DNA of 64,000 nt from Gemmatimonadaceae bacterium (GCA_036504815.1 DASXUN010000030.1:186001-250000), one strand, 5' to 3'; positions 44,323-54,266 are shown, counted from the stretch's first letter. Notes: generated by a model from the letters alone, not told the origin. Program-made: numbers and translations.

Positions 44323-44659
44323 TGGCGGATTGAGGGTCGGGAATCCGGAACGGGATCTCGGATCACGAACCCGGATCACGATGGGCGATCGGCTCGCGGC
44401 ACATGCGAGTCCGTCGCCCATCGGCCGTTCTGTCGGCCCTGCGACGGAAGCCTCACGTGCGATGGCGGCCGCACACAAGTGTCATCTCCGTGTTGCCGCG
44501 TGTAGGTCCCCGTGGCAACTTCAAGTCGTAGTCGCGCCGACGCCGGCGCCATGTCGTTCCGTCGCCCCCTTCGTTCATCGTTCAGATCGCCGAAGCGTGA
44601 CACAGCGCGAGACGCTCATCACCCACCGCTCCGCCCGTCGAAACTCGGTCGGGGAGACC
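44323..44659. other. 337-base gap before the EAL gene, with degenerate repeat
   Basis: The left part (44335-44400) contains a degenerate direct repeat around CGGATCACGA (two exact copies, 44359-44368 and 44374-44383) preceded by GGGAATCCGGAACGGGATC, resembling in style the GATTGCGA/GAATTCGGAT repeats elsewhere. The rest shows no ORF I trust, no hairpin with U-tract and no recognisable riboswitch. It must carry the promoter of the EAL gene. Confidence 0.4.
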
Positions 44660-45682
44660 ATGGCGCCGCTTGGCCGCCTCTATCTCTGGTTTCCCACCGA
44701 GCAGGCGATGGCAAAGGTGGTGGCGCTGCTCCGCCAGCACACGCTCGACTTCGAGTCGGCGGCTGGCGATGCCCTCGTCCTGGACGTCGAGTGGTCCGTG
44801 CTCCGCGACATCGTCGGGCCCCTGCGACGCCTGCTCACGCACGGCGAGGCCGACGAGACGCGCGTGCTGTACAAGCCCGCCGGCGGCGCGCTCTCCATCG
44901 GCGACTTCCCGACCGTCAAGTCGTATTCGCAGTTCGCGCTCGTCAGCCAGAGCACCTGGCTGCGGGAACTGCTCGACACCCGGCGCTACACGAGCGTGCT
45001 GCAGCCGATCGTGCACGCCGACGCCCCCGAGCAGGTGTACGCGCGCGAGGCGCTGCTGCGCGGGGCCGAACGCGACGGCGGCGTGGTGCATGCGCAGTAC
45101 CTCTTCGAGGTGGCGCGCGGCTGCGGCATGCTCGCCGAGCTCGACCTCGCCGCGCGCGACTCGGCCATCGACACGATGACGCGGGCCGGGCACCCGGAAT
45201 CGCTCTTCCTGAACCTCACCCCCAGCGCCATCGACGATCCGCTGGCCGCCCTCGCGCACACCGTGGCGCAGATCGACCGGCTGCAGCTGCCGCACGAACG
45301 CGTCGTCTTCGAGGTGGTGGAGAGCGAGCACGCGCCGGACATCGTGCACCTGCGCGGACTGCTCGCGACCTACCGTGATGCCGGCTTCCGCGTGGCGCTC
45401 GATGACGTGGGGGCGGGCTACTCCTCGCTGAACCGCCTGCACCAGCTGCGCCCCGAGTTCATCAAGCTCGACATGGACCTCGTGCGTGGCGTGGACCGCG
45501 ATCCGTACAAGGCGCTCATCGCGCGCAAGACGATCGAGATCGCCACCGAACTCGGCATCGCGACCATCGCCGAAGGGGTCGAGTCCCCTGGCGAGCTGGA
45601 GTGGGCGCAGGCGCATGGCGCCGCCTACGTGCAGGGCTATGCGACGGGCCGACCCAGCGAACCGATCTTCGGCCAGACCTGA
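44660..45682 (+). CDS. EAL-domain protein (probable c-di-GMP phosphodiesterase)
   Basis: 340 residues. The ATG at 44660 has a good GGGGAGA ribosome site. Residues 1-105 form an unrecognised N-terminal domain; the EAL domain follows: REALLRG (Glu130), LFLNLTPS (metal Asn), VFEVVESE (Glu), ALDDVGAGYSSL (Asp pair), FIKLDMDLVR (Lys), IAEGVESPGEL and VQGYATGRP (Gln). The known catalytic residues appear to be present, so hydrolysis of c-di-GMP is plausible, though DDVG and QGY are variants of DDFG and QGF. Confidence 0.86.
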   Translation: MAPLGRLYLWFPTEQAMAKVVALLRQHTLDFESAAGDALVLDVEWSVLRDIVGPLRRLLTHGEADETRVLYKPAGGALSIGDFPTVKSYSQFALVSQSTWLRELLDTRRYTSVLQPIVHADAPEQVYAREALLRGAERDGGVVHAQYLFEVARGCGMLAELDLAARDSAIDTMTRAGHPESLFLNLTPSAIDDPLAALAHTVAQIDRLQLPHERVVFEVVESEHAPDIVHLRGLLATYRDAGFRVALDDVGAGYSSLNRLHQLRPEFIKLDMDLVRGVDRDPYKALIARKTIEIATELGIATIAEGVESPGELEWAQAHGAAYVQGYATGRPSEPIFGQT

Positions 45683-45742
45683 GCATCCGAAACCCCGCCG
45701 TCCGCCGGGCGTAGGGTAATCGACCCCAATCGGAGTGCCGCG

Positions 45743-45955
45743 ATGTTTGCCCTGCTCGCTCGCCTGTTCGCGCTGCGTCCGCTGCTTGGCGTGGCAGTCC
45801 TCGGCATTCCGGTGCTCGGGCTCATCGCCATTGGCCTCACGGTCGTGGTCGTCGGCAAGCTGCTGCTCTTCGTCGTGCTCCCCATCGCGCTGGTGGTCTG
45901 GCTGGTGAAGCGCGTCTTCCGGCCGCACGACGACCTGGTGCCGCCGCCGGCATAG
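45743..45955 (+). CDS. 70-residue membrane protein, unknown function
   Basis: Two hydrophobic segments (LLGVAVLGIPVLGLIAIGLTVVVVG and KLLLFVVLPIALVVWLVKRVF) and a short polar, Pro-rich tail. A GGAG motif lies 8-12 bases before the ATG. No family recognised. It sits between the EAL gene and the small membrane protein/symporter pair. Confidence 0.75.
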   Translation: MFALLARLFALRPLLGVAVLGIPVLGLIAIGLTVVVVGKLLLFVVLPIALVVWLVKRVFRPHDDLVPPPA

Positions 45956-46045
45956 GGCGGGCGCCGTCGTGCGGCAGATCGCGGGCGCCGCCCCGGGCGC
46001 CGCCCTTGATCGACGCGGCGCGGGGCGCCACCTTGCCGACGCGCC

Positions 46046-46492
46046 ATGACCGCCCGCCTCCCACTCGCCTCGCTCCTCCTGTCGTGCGCCGCCATCGCCG
46101 GCGCATACGGCTTGGCGTTCCTGCCGGGCGGCGCGCCGCCTCTGGCGGCGTGGGGCCTCGCGCTGGGCAGCGCGGGAGCGCTGTCGTCCACGATGGCCCT
46201 GGGCGCGATGCGCACGGGACGGCTGCGGCCCATCGCCCTGCTCGCGTGCGTGCTGACCTTTCTCGTCGTGGGCGGCGCCTTCGCGGTGGTGCTCCTGCTG
46301 CCTCCCGCCGAGGGCGCGTCGGCCACCCTGGTGCTCGGCCTGCCGCTGCGCACGGCCATCGTGCTCTACGGCGTGGGCGTAGTGCCGATGCTGTTCCTCC
46401 CGCTGGCCTATGCGGCGTCGTTCGACTCCGACACGCTGAATGAAGCCGACATCGAACGGGTGCGGCGGGCCGCGCCGGAGCGCACGCCGTGA
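46046..46492 (+). CDS. Four-helix membrane protein coupled to a sodium:solute symporter
   Basis: 148 residues with four helices (PLASLLLSCAAIAGAYGLAFL, WGLALGSAGALSSTMALGAM, IALLACVLTFLVVGGAFAVVLLL, IVLYGVGVVPMLFLPLAYAASF) and a charged C-terminus (DSDTLNEADIERVRRAAPERTP). Its stop overlaps the symporter GTG (GTGA, 46489-46492). By position it resembles small accessory membrane proteins encoded just before SSS transporters, but I recognise no signature. Confidence 0.8.
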   Translation: MTARLPLASLLLSCAAIAGAYGLAFLPGGAPPLAAWGLALGSAGALSSTMALGAMRTGRLRPIALLACVLTFLVVGGAFAVVLLLPPAEGASATLVLGLPLRTAIVLYGVGVVPMLFLPLAYAASFDSDTLNEADIERVRRAAPERTP

Positions 46493-48000
46493 CCGGCTGG
46501 TTCGCGGTGCAGGCCGGGACGCCGGCGGCGCTCCGCCGGCCGGAGATCATCGGTGTCGCGGTGCTGTATTTCCTCGTCGTCGCGATCATCGGCGTATGGG
46601 CGACGCGCCACACGCGCAGCGCGCGCGACTTCTTCGTGGCGGGGCAGGGCATCGGCATCGTGACCCTCGCCGTTGCGGCGATGGCCAGTACGCTGTCGGG
46701 CTTCGCGTTCATTGGCGGACCGGGGCTCGTCTACTCGGCGGGCACCGGTGCGGTCTTCATCATCCTGTCGGCGTCCATCACGAACACGATGGGGGCATGG
46801 GTGCTGGCACGGCGCATGCGCCTGCTCGGCGAAGCGCGGGGACTGATCACCGTTCCCGACGCCATCGGCGCGCGATACCGCTCACCCGCGGCCCAAGGGC
46901 TCAGCGCGATCGCCATCCTCGTGGCGGTCATCGGCTACATGGCCACCAACTTCCTGGCGCTCGGTCTCGTCGTCGATGCGATGTTCGGCACGGGGCTGTC
47001 GCTCGGCATCTGGCTGGCCATGCTGATCACGCTGTCGTACACGGCGACCGGCGGCATTCTCGCCGGCGTGTACACCGATCTCTTTGAAGGACTGGTGAAG
47101 ACGGCGGCGTCGGTGACGGTCTTCTACTATGTGCTGCGCGCCGGCGGCGGGCTGGAGGGCATCTCGCGCGCGATCACGGCGGTCGACGCCACGTTCATCG
47201 GCCCGTGGGGCAAGATGCCGCCCCTCGCGGCGCTGTCGCTCTTCTTCGTCTTCGGGCTCGGCGCGCTCGGCCAGCCGCACGTGGCGCACAAGTTCTACAT
47301 GCTCCGCGATCCGCGGCGGCTCAAGTGGTATCCGCTGCTGATGAGCGCCGCGATGGCGCTGACGCTGCTGCTGTACGTGGGCGTCGGGTTCGTGATGCGC
47401 GCCAAGGTGGCGGTGGGCGCCCTGCCGCCGCTCGCGCGCGCCGATGACGCCACGCCGGCCTTCGTGCTGGGGTTCACCCCCGACGCCGTGGCCGGGCTCG
47501 TCTTTGCGGGCGTGATCGCCGCCGGCATGAGCACCGTGAACTCGTTCATGAACATCGGGGCGGCGGCGCTGACCCACGATCTGCCGCGCGCACTTGGCTG
47601 GCGCGTGGGCGATGAGCTGCGCTGGGGGCGCGCGTGGACCATCGCGCTCTCGCTGGCGGCCGTGATCCTGGCCCAGATGCCCGGGACGGTGGTCGCGTTC
47701 CTTGGCATCTTCGGCTTCGGCCTCTTCGCGGCCACGCTGGTGCCGTCGCTCGCCATCGGGCTCAATTGGCAGGGCGCCACACGCGAAGGCGCGATCGCGT
47801 CCATCGCCACGGGACTCGTGCTCACCTTGGCGCTCGAGTCGCTCGCGTTCCTGAAGGTGTTCTCGCTGCCGGCCGGCGTGACCATCAGCGGCCTGGCGCT
47901 CGTTCTCTCGCTGCTCGTCTTCTTCGCCGTCTCGTGGCTCACGCGTTCGCGCGCCGCCGGGCAGCTCGATCCGGACGTGCGCGTGGTGATGGAGGTCTAG
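46489..48000 (+). CDS. Sodium:solute symporter (SSS family)
   Basis: 503 residues from GTG 46489, with about 13 helices. SSS features: RSARDFFVAGQGIG, AAMASTLSGFAFIGGPGLVYSAG, LGQPHVAHKFYMLRD and FAGVIAAGMSTVNSFMNIGAAALTHDL (the conserved Na-binding region). Couples Na+ to uptake of an organic solute, possibly an organic acid, amino acid or sugar. Translationally coupled to the upstream membrane protein. Confidence 0.92.
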   Translation: MTGWFAVQAGTPAALRRPEIIGVAVLYFLVVAIIGVWATRHTRSARDFFVAGQGIGIVTLAVAAMASTLSGFAFIGGPGLVYSAGTGAVFIILSASITNTMGAWVLARRMRLLGEARGLITVPDAIGARYRSPAAQGLSAIAILVAVIGYMATNFLALGLVVDAMFGTGLSLGIWLAMLITLSYTATGGILAGVYTDLFEGLVKTAASVTVFYYVLRAGGGLEGISRAITAVDATFIGPWGKMPPLAALSLFFVFGLGALGQPHVAHKFYMLRDPRRLKWYPLLMSAAMALTLLLYVGVGFVMRAKVAVGALPPLARADDATPAFVLGFTPDAVAGLVFAGVIAAGMSTVNSFMNIGAAALTHDLPRALGWRVGDELRWGRAWTIALSLAAVILAQMPGTVVAFLGIFGFGLFAATLVPSLAIGLNWQGATREGAIASIATGLVLTLALESLAFLKVFSLPAGVTISGLALVLSLLVFFAVSWLTRSRAAGQLDPDVRVVMEV

Positions 48001-48039
48001 ACGCGGGTGGAAGCCGCTTCGTGCCTCGATAGTGGCTGC

Positions 48040-48119
48040 TTACCACGGATGGACACGGATTGAACGGATCAACGCGGATCGTTCTTGGGGTGATCGCCAT
48101 GAGTGATCCGCGTTCTTCC
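48040..48119. repeat. ACGGAT-rich repeat and inverted repeat after the symporter gene
   Basis: CCACGGATGGACACGGATTG and AACGGATCAACGCGGATC follow each other: four ACGGAT/GCGGAT units at 48043-48080. The last unit AACGCGGATC (48071-48080) is repeated inverted as GATCCGCGTT (48106-48115), giving a 10-bp stem around a 25-base loop. This looks like a short dispersed intergenic repeat. No gene is seen in 48001-48248. Confidence 0.6.
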
Positions 48120-48194
48120 GCTGCATCTTCGAATTCCGCGTCGCGAAGCTGACGTCGGCACTGCAATTCGTCCCAGCGCAACGCACCATCGCCA

Positions 48195-48216
48195 ATCGCT
48201 ATCCGAATTCGCGATC
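48195..48216 (+). repeat. Copy of the GAATTCGGAT-type dispersed repeat
   Basis: ATCGCTATCCGAATTC followed by GCGATC matches 1828-1807 (minus strand) in 19 of 22 positions. A second, weaker GAATTC unit (48231-48236, in CTCCGAATTCCAGATCC) follows. It lies just past the stop of the acyl-CoA dehydrogenase gene. Confidence 0.55.
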
Positions 48217-48248
48217 CTGAGTCCCACTCCGAATTCCAGATCCTAGGT

Positions 48249-49424
48249 CTATCGAAGGACTGCCTTGGCGATAGTCTGCAGCTGCATGTTGCTGGTCCCT
48301 TCGTAGATCGCGCCGATCTTCGCGTCGCGGTAGAACTTCTCCACCGGATAATCCTTGGTGTAGCCGGCGCCCCCCAGCAGTTCGACCGCGAGCGACGTCA
48401 CCTGCTGGCAGACCTGCGATGCGTACAGCTTGGCCATCGCGCCGGTGACGGCGATGTCCAGCCCGGCCTCCTTCTGCCGCGTGGCGTTGTACACCATCAG
48501 CCGCGCCGCCTCGAGTTCGGTGGCCGCCTGCGCCACCTGGAATTGAAGCCCCTGGAACTCGGCGAGCGCCTTGCCGAACTGCTTGCGTTCCTTGAGGTAC
48601 GCCACCGCCGCGTCGAGCGCGCCCTGCGCGTTGCCGATCATCTGGGCGCCGATGCCGATGCGCCCTTCGTTGAGCGTCTCGATGGCGATCTTGTAGCCCT
48701 GCCCCACCGGGCCCAGCACGTTGGCCGCGGGAACCGGCACGTTGTCGAGGATCAGTTCGCACGTGCTCGATGCGCGAATCCCCAGCTTGTCCTCCTTCTT
48801 GCCCACCGCAAAGCCGCGGAAGCCGCGCTCGACGATGAACGCCGTGATCCCCTTGTAGCCCTTCGACGGGTCGGCGTTGGCGAAGATGATGAAGAAGTCC
48901 GCCTCGGCGCCGTTGGTGATCCAGAGCTTGCGCCCGTTGAGCACGAAGGAGCCATCCGGCTGCGCGGTCGCGCGCGTCTGCAGCGCGAAGGCATCGCTCC
49001 CGGAGACCGCCTCGGAGAGCGCGTAGGCGCCCACCATGTCGGTGCACAGCCGCGGCAGGTATCGCGCCTTCTGCTCCTCGCTGGCGTACGTGAGCATCGG
49101 GTAGAGAACGAGCGTGTTCTGCACGTCCACCATGATGGCGGCCGCCGCGTCGGCCTTGCTGATCTCCTCGACGGCGATGGTGACCATCATCAGGTTCCCG
49201 CCGGCGCCGCCATGCTCCTCGGGGACCTGGATGCCCATCAGGCCGAGCTCGAAGTACTTGGGGATCAGCGTCGGGTCGAGCTTTGCCGCGCGCTCCATCT
49301 CCTGCACGCGCGGGCGCACTTCGCCGTTCGTGAACTCGGCGACGGCGTCGCGGAATGCGAGCTCGTCGTCGCTGAGGGTCGTCAGCGGGGGGCGCTGGGA
49401 GGAGAAGTCGTTGGTCATGGCCAT
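48249..49424 (-). CDS. Acyl-CoA dehydrogenase
   Basis: 391 residues. FAD/acyl-CoA features: GAYALSEAVSGSDAFALQTRA (signature 1), ITNGAEADFFIIFA, ERKQFGKALAEFQGLQF, LLGGAGYTKDYPVEKFYRDAKIGAIYEGTSNMQLQTIAKAVL with the catalytic Glu in IYEGTS as in short-chain enzymes. It oxidises acyl-CoA to enoyl-CoA and donates electrons to ETF. A second ATG two codons in (49418) is equally possible as start. Confidence 0.95.
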   Translation of the reverse strand: MAMTNDFSSQRPPLTTLSDDELAFRDAVAEFTNGEVRPRVQEMERAAKLDPTLIPKYFELGLMGIQVPEEHGGAGGNLMMVTIAVEEISKADAAAAIMVDVQNTLVLYPMLTYASEEQKARYLPRLCTDMVGAYALSEAVSGSDAFALQTRATAQPDGSFVLNGRKLWITNGAEADFFIIFANADPSKGYKGITAFIVERGFRGFAVGKKEDKLGIRASSTCELILDNVPVPAANVLGPVGQGYKIAIETLNEGRIGIGAQMIGNAQGALDAAVAYLKERKQFGKALAEFQGLQFQVAQAATELEAARLMVYNATRQKEAGLDIAVTGAMAKLYASQVCQQVTSLAVELLGGAGYTKDYPVEKFYRDAKIGAIYEGTSNMQLQTIAKAVLR

Positions 49425-49957
49425 AACCTAACACGGGCAGCGCGGGCGCACCCCACCCTCCGATGGGTACGGACATGGCTGACAGGAGATGAGGGACAGG
49501 CCAGCCGTTCTCCTGCGGGGGCGCGGAGGCTCACCTGACATCCTCGGGGGGCGAAGCGTGCAAGTCCCACGGTGGCCGCGCGTTGCCGGAACAATATTCC
49601 CCTACAAGTACGTATCGTAATAGACATTTACTTCGTCGACCCGGCCCGTTTTCGCGGTGCAATGTCCTGACGCGCGGTGCGCGAATTGCACGATAGGCAA
49701 GCCCCGAGTCCTCGGATATGCTACCCGGGTCCTTTGCCGACGTCCCCTGCCTTCGTGCGAGGCCCCGCTTCGGCGGACGCCAGCACGAGGCACCCACCCG
49801 AGCGACTCGCTGGGTTCCCAATGCGCCGCGCGCCGTACCGCCAAATGCTGGAGGACACTGCGCTCGCGCCGCGGCGGACCGGGGCTGGTGCCGGCTCTCC
49901 CGTCCTGTACCGGCCCGGCAGCGATCGATTCCCCTCTCACCCTCGGAACACGCTCCA
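49425..49957. other. 533-base intergenic region between acyl-CoA dehydrogenase and porin genes
   Basis: No convincing gene. It is divergent, so it must hold both promoters. Around 49580-49640 composition drops in G+C (CAATATTCCCCTACAAGTACGTATCGTAATAGACATTT split over the stretch), a plausible promoter region for the porin. A 7-bp inverted repeat GTGCAAT/ATTGCAC lies at 49657-49663 and 49685-49691. If transcription starts near 49640, the porin would have a long leader of about 300 bases. I tested it by eye against cobalamin, SAM and c-di-GMP riboswitch cores and saw no match. Confidence 0.4.
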
Positions 49958-51289
49958 ATGAAACGCTTCCTTCTGCGGACGGCCGCCGCTGGCCTGGCCT
50001 GCCTCCTCGCGTCGATCCCGGCCCAGGCCCAGACCGACATCGTGACCGACATGCTGAGCCTGCGCATCCAACTGCGAGGCCAGATGATCGCGGAGCACTC
50101 GGATTTCGGCGCCGGCAATGACCGGCTCGGCGATCGCACCGATCTCCGGCTCCACCGGTTTCGCATCACGTTCACCGGGATGTTCGATAGCACCTACGGG
50201 TTCGTGATGAACACCCACAGTGCCATCAGTGGCACGAAGTCCGGCATCGTCGGCCATACCATTTCCACGGCGGATACCGACTTCAACGACAGCGGCGTCA
50301 GGCTGCTCGATGCGTACTTCATCGCGAACTACAACAAGTACGTGAATTTCAAGTTCGGACTCACGAAGATCCCGATGACTCGCGGGAATCTCGACGGCTG
50401 CTTCGACCCGATCGGAATTGACCGGTCGCTGTGGGCGTTCACGGGATACGGAACGTCGCCGATCAAGGCGAGTCGGGACATGGGCGTGAACATGTGGGGC
50501 AAGCTCTTCGGTGGCCGCTCCGTGTACCAGCTCGCGGCCTTCCAGGGACGCGAGGGATTCGCCCGCACGACGCACCCGTTCAGCGGGGCAACCGTGACGT
50601 CGAGCCAGACGCCGGGGAACTCGCTGCTCTACGTCGGGCGCATCCACTACTCGCTGCTCGACGCGGAGGCGGACGGCTCGGGCTACCAGGGATCGTATCT
50701 GGGCGACTTGAAGGTGCTGACGTTCGGCGTCGGAATGGGGCACGAAAGCGACGCCATCTACAAGAACGTCACGTCGGCGGGCGTGGTGTCGAACGAGGAG
50801 ACGGTGGACTACAACGCCCTCACCGCCGACATGTTCTTCGAGTACCCGACCTCGGCCGGCACGGTCACCCTGACCTCCGCCTACATCAAGGTGGATTTCG
50901 ACGATGTCTACAAGACGAACCTCAACCCCGGCGACCTGCTCACCAACTACGGCGGCGTGAACGGGCAGAAGGACGGCTTCTATGTGAAGGGCGCCTTCCT
51001 CCTGCCCAAGAAGTTCGGGAAGGAAGGCAAACTGCAGCCCTACGGCTACTACGAGAAGTTTGACGTCGCGGCGATCGCGGGCGTGAAGGAACAGACCATC
51101 ACGCAGAAGGCGATCGGCGTGAACTGGTACATCCGCGGCCAGAACGTCCGGTTCACCACGGAGTACCTGAAGAACGAATTCGCCAAGCCCACCGGCCTGA
51201 TTGGCGGCCGCGTCAATGCTTCCAACCAGCCCATCGATCTCGTCACCGAGAACACCTCGCTGCGCGCGATGTTCCAAGTCGCGTTCTGA
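49958..51289 (+). CDS. Outer-membrane porin (phosphate-selective O/P-like beta barrel)
   Basis: 443 residues with signal MKRFLLRTAAAGLACLLASIPAQAQ. The mature protein shows alternating amphipathic strands (LRLHRFRITFTGMF, VNFKFGLTKIPMTR, LLYVGRIHYSLLD, VRFTTEYLKNEFAKP) and ends in ...LRAMFQVAF, the C-terminal aromatic signal for outer-membrane insertion. FKFGLTKIPMTRGNLDG resembles the porin O/P family, but selectivity cannot be read. It is followed after 41 bases by a small secreted protein. Confidence 0.85.
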   Translation: MKRFLLRTAAAGLACLLASIPAQAQTDIVTDMLSLRIQLRGQMIAEHSDFGAGNDRLGDRTDLRLHRFRITFTGMFDSTYGFVMNTHSAISGTKSGIVGHTISTADTDFNDSGVRLLDAYFIANYNKYVNFKFGLTKIPMTRGNLDGCFDPIGIDRSLWAFTGYGTSPIKASRDMGVNMWGKLFGGRSVYQLAAFQGREGFARTTHPFSGATVTSSQTPGNSLLYVGRIHYSLLDAEADGSGYQGSYLGDLKVLTFGVGMGHESDAIYKNVTSAGVVSNEETVDYNALTADMFFEYPTSAGTVTLTSAYIKVDFDDVYKTNLNPGDLLTNYGGVNGQKDGFYVKGAFLLPKKFGKEGKLQPYGYYEKFDVAAIAGVKEQTITQKAIGVNWYIRGQNVRFTTEYLKNEFAKPTGLIGGRVNASNQPIDLVTENTSLRAMFQVAF

Positions 51290-51330
51290 GTGCACCCGAC
51301 CACCGTTACCTCTCAACCAGGGATTCCACG

Positions 51331-51654
51331 ATGCTCAAGTACCTCTTCCTTCCCATGCTGCTTCTTACGCTCGGTTTCTCGCCGGCGAATGCGGCACCCG
51401 ATGATCCAGCCGGCGCGGTCACGTCCGTCGAAGGCACTCAGGTGACGCTGACAGTCACTGGCGCTATGCCGACGTGGGCCAGAAAGGGTGGCTATGTATC
51501 GGCCTTCACCGCCGAGGGGAAGCTCGTCGTCCGTGGTGCGAAGATCGTGAAGGTCGACGGGAACATCCTCACGGTCACGTCCCCCAAGGCCAAGGAGCTG
51601 AAGGTCGGAAAGGCGTACAAGCTCGCGAAGGCGAGAGTCACTGAAGGCTGTTAG
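51331..51654 (+). CDS. Small secreted beta-rich protein, unknown
   Basis: 107 residues with signal MLKYLFLPMLLLTLGFSPANA; mature part DPAGAVTSVEGTQVTLTVTGAMPTWARKGGYVSAFTAEGKLVVRGAKIVKVDGNILTVTSPKAKELKVGKAYKLAKA, which reads as a small SH3/OB-like beta barrel with no Cys pair. A GGGATTCC motif precedes the ATG. Cotranscription with the porin, from 41-base spacing, is likely. Function unknown. Confidence 0.82.
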   Translation: MLKYLFLPMLLLTLGFSPANAAPDDPAGAVTSVEGTQVTLTVTGAMPTWARKGGYVSAFTAEGKLVVRGAKIVKVDGNILTVTSPKAKELKVGKAYKLAKARVTEGC

Positions 51655-51700
51655 CGATCGCATGGGGGGTGGGTGCGACTCGCCTTCTGAAGTACCAAGC

Positions 51701-51735
51701 GGGGCGGCCATCGGCGCAATGCCGGTGGCCGCCCC
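51701..51735. terminator. Strong hairpin between convergent genes
   Basis: GGGGCGGCCATCGGC (51701-51715), loop GCAAT, GCCGGTGGCCGCCCC (51721-51735): 14 Watson-Crick pairs and one G-T pair. It lies 46 bases past the small secreted protein and 54 bases past the radical SAM gene on the opposite strand. No T-tract, so either a Rho-assisted or a bidirectional stabilising hairpin. Confidence 0.6.
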
Positions 51736-51789
51736 GAGGAGCCGCAATTCGAGCGCACGGACGGCTCGGGCCGGCGGCAAGCGGCGACG

Positions 51790-52872
<1,083 letters not shown>

Positions 52873-52877
52873 CGCGT

Positions 52878-54266
52878 TCACTCGTGCCACTTCGCGACCG
52901 TGAATCGCGACAGTTTCACGCCGGACGCCCAGAATCTTCCGGGAAGGCCCGCCTTCTCCTTCAAGTGAAAGAGGAACTCGGCGGGCTTCGGGAGCTGCTC
53001 CCACACCTGCGGGAGATAGACGCTGCGATGGCGCCCGTATTCACACAGCACGCCGTCGACGTTGGGCCGCAGCGCCGAGAGCGCCTCTGTCTCGCTGGCC
53101 ACCGTCATCGGTTCGGGCGCCGACAGCAGCGACACCTCCACGCGCACGTCCTCGAACTCGGTGTGCTTCAACGGGCGGAAGCGCGGATCCTGGAAGGCCG
53201 CGGCGACAGCGTTCTCCTGCACGTCCTCGCCCAGTGGGCGACGCGCCTCGATGGAGCCGATGCACCCGCACAGCTTGCCTCTCTTCGTAAGTGTCACGAA
53301 GGTGGCACCCGGTTTCGACAACCACGACGCATCGGCCGCCGCCGGCGTGCGCAGGCCAAGCGCTGCCCCGATGGCGCCGCGCGCGAGCCGCAGCAGCATG
53401 GCGCCCTTCACCTCCTCCGCGACCACGCCGGTGCGGGCGGCATCGTCCGCATCCACGGACACCGAGTCACCGCTCGCCGGCAGGAAGGCGAACGCGGCGT
53501 ACCCCACCACACGCTCCGCATCACCCGCCGTCTGGCTCGAGTTGCGCACGTCGAGCACCACCGGCTTCAGGCCGTGCCGCTGCGCCGCAAGCAGCAGGCC
53601 GTTGATCGGCGTGGCCCCGCAGGCCTGACGATGCCCGATATGGTGGTTCAGTTGCAGGATCGCCGCCACCGTATCGGCATCCACGCGGCGGGCGACCTCA
53701 TCGGGGAGGTAGTGCGAAAGGTCGGAACTGATCACGAGGAGTGTCTCGTCGCCGCCCCAGGCGAGGTCCAGCACGTCCGCCACCTGCGCCGCACTCGCCT
53801 CGCCCACCACCAGCGGGACCAGCTGGAAATCGCCGAGCACCTGCTGCAGAAACGGGAGCTGCACCTCGAGCGAGTGCTCGGGCTCGTGCGCGTCATCGTT
53901 GCGCGAGACGTGCGGCGAGGCATCAAGCTGTCGCATTACCTCGACGTCGAGGGCAACCTCACCGAAGGGGGTGCGGAAGCGGTCGCTCGTCGGCAGCGCG
54001 AGCCCCCGCAGCATCACGTGATGGGCGGGGCCGAGCAGCACGACCCGGCGATACCGGTCGCGCAGCGGCGCGAGTTGGGCGTAGGCGCTGGCAGCGATCG
54101 GTCCCGAGTAGATGTAGCCCGCGTGCGGCACGATGAGCGCCTTGGGCGCTCGCTCGAGCGCGGCGCCTTCGGGCCGTGCGAGCAGTTCGACAACGTCCTG
54201 CTTGAGCGAAGCGGGACGGGCGGCGTAGAACATCCCCGCCACGGCGGGAGGACGAACGGTGGTCAT
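52878..54266 (-). CDS. Fused Memo-like (AmrB) and AMMECR1-like (AmrA) protein
   Basis: 462 residues. Residues 1-265 are Memo-like: RPPAVAGMFYAARPASLKQDV, VPHAGYIYSGPIAASAYAQL, PAHHVMLRGLALPTSDRFRTPFGEVALD, EHSLEVQLPFLQ, ISSDLSHYLPDEVARRVDADT, CGATPINGLLLAAQRHG. Residues ~285-462 are AMMECR1-like: GATFVTLTKRGKLCGCIGSIEARRPLGEDVQENAVAAAFQDPRFRPL and PNVDGVLCEYGRHRSVYLPQVWEQLP. The fusion is a natural unit of the AmmeMemoRadiSam set with the following amrS. Pathway unknown; a metal-dependent redox or C-C bond step with the radical SAM enzyme is only inference. Confidence 0.92.
   Translation of the reverse strand: MTTVRPPAVAGMFYAARPASLKQDVVELLARPEGAALERAPKALIVPHAGYIYSGPIAASAYAQLAPLRDRYRRVVLLGPAHHVMLRGLALPTSDRFRTPFGEVALDVEVMRQLDASPHVSRNDDAHEPEHSLEVQLPFLQQVLGDFQLVPLVVGEASAAQVADVLDLAWGGDETLLVISSDLSHYLPDEVARRVDADTVAAILQLNHHIGHRQACGATPINGLLLAAQRHGLKPVVLDVRNSSQTAGDAERVVGYAAFAFLPASGDSVSVDADDAARTGVVAEEVKGAMLLRLARGAIGAALGLRTPAAADASWLSKPGATFVTLTKRGKLCGCIGSIEARRPLGEDVQENAVAAAFQDPRFRPLKHTEFEDVRVEVSLLSAPEPMTVASETEALSALRPNVDGVLCEYGRHRSVYLPQVWEQLPKPAEFLFHLKEKAGLPGRFWASGVKLSRFTVAKWHE

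Noticed and set aside
41461-44478. 1005-codon minus-strand open frame opposite the M14 gene
   Set aside because: The opposite strand has a signal peptide and M14 metal motifs; this frame has only compositionally biased His/Arg/Val-rich sequence.
49415-49627. 70-codon minus-strand frame in the acyl-CoA dehydrogenase/porin gap
   Set aside because: Arg/Cys-rich composition, no ribosome site and no domain; more likely leader or promoter DNA than a gene.
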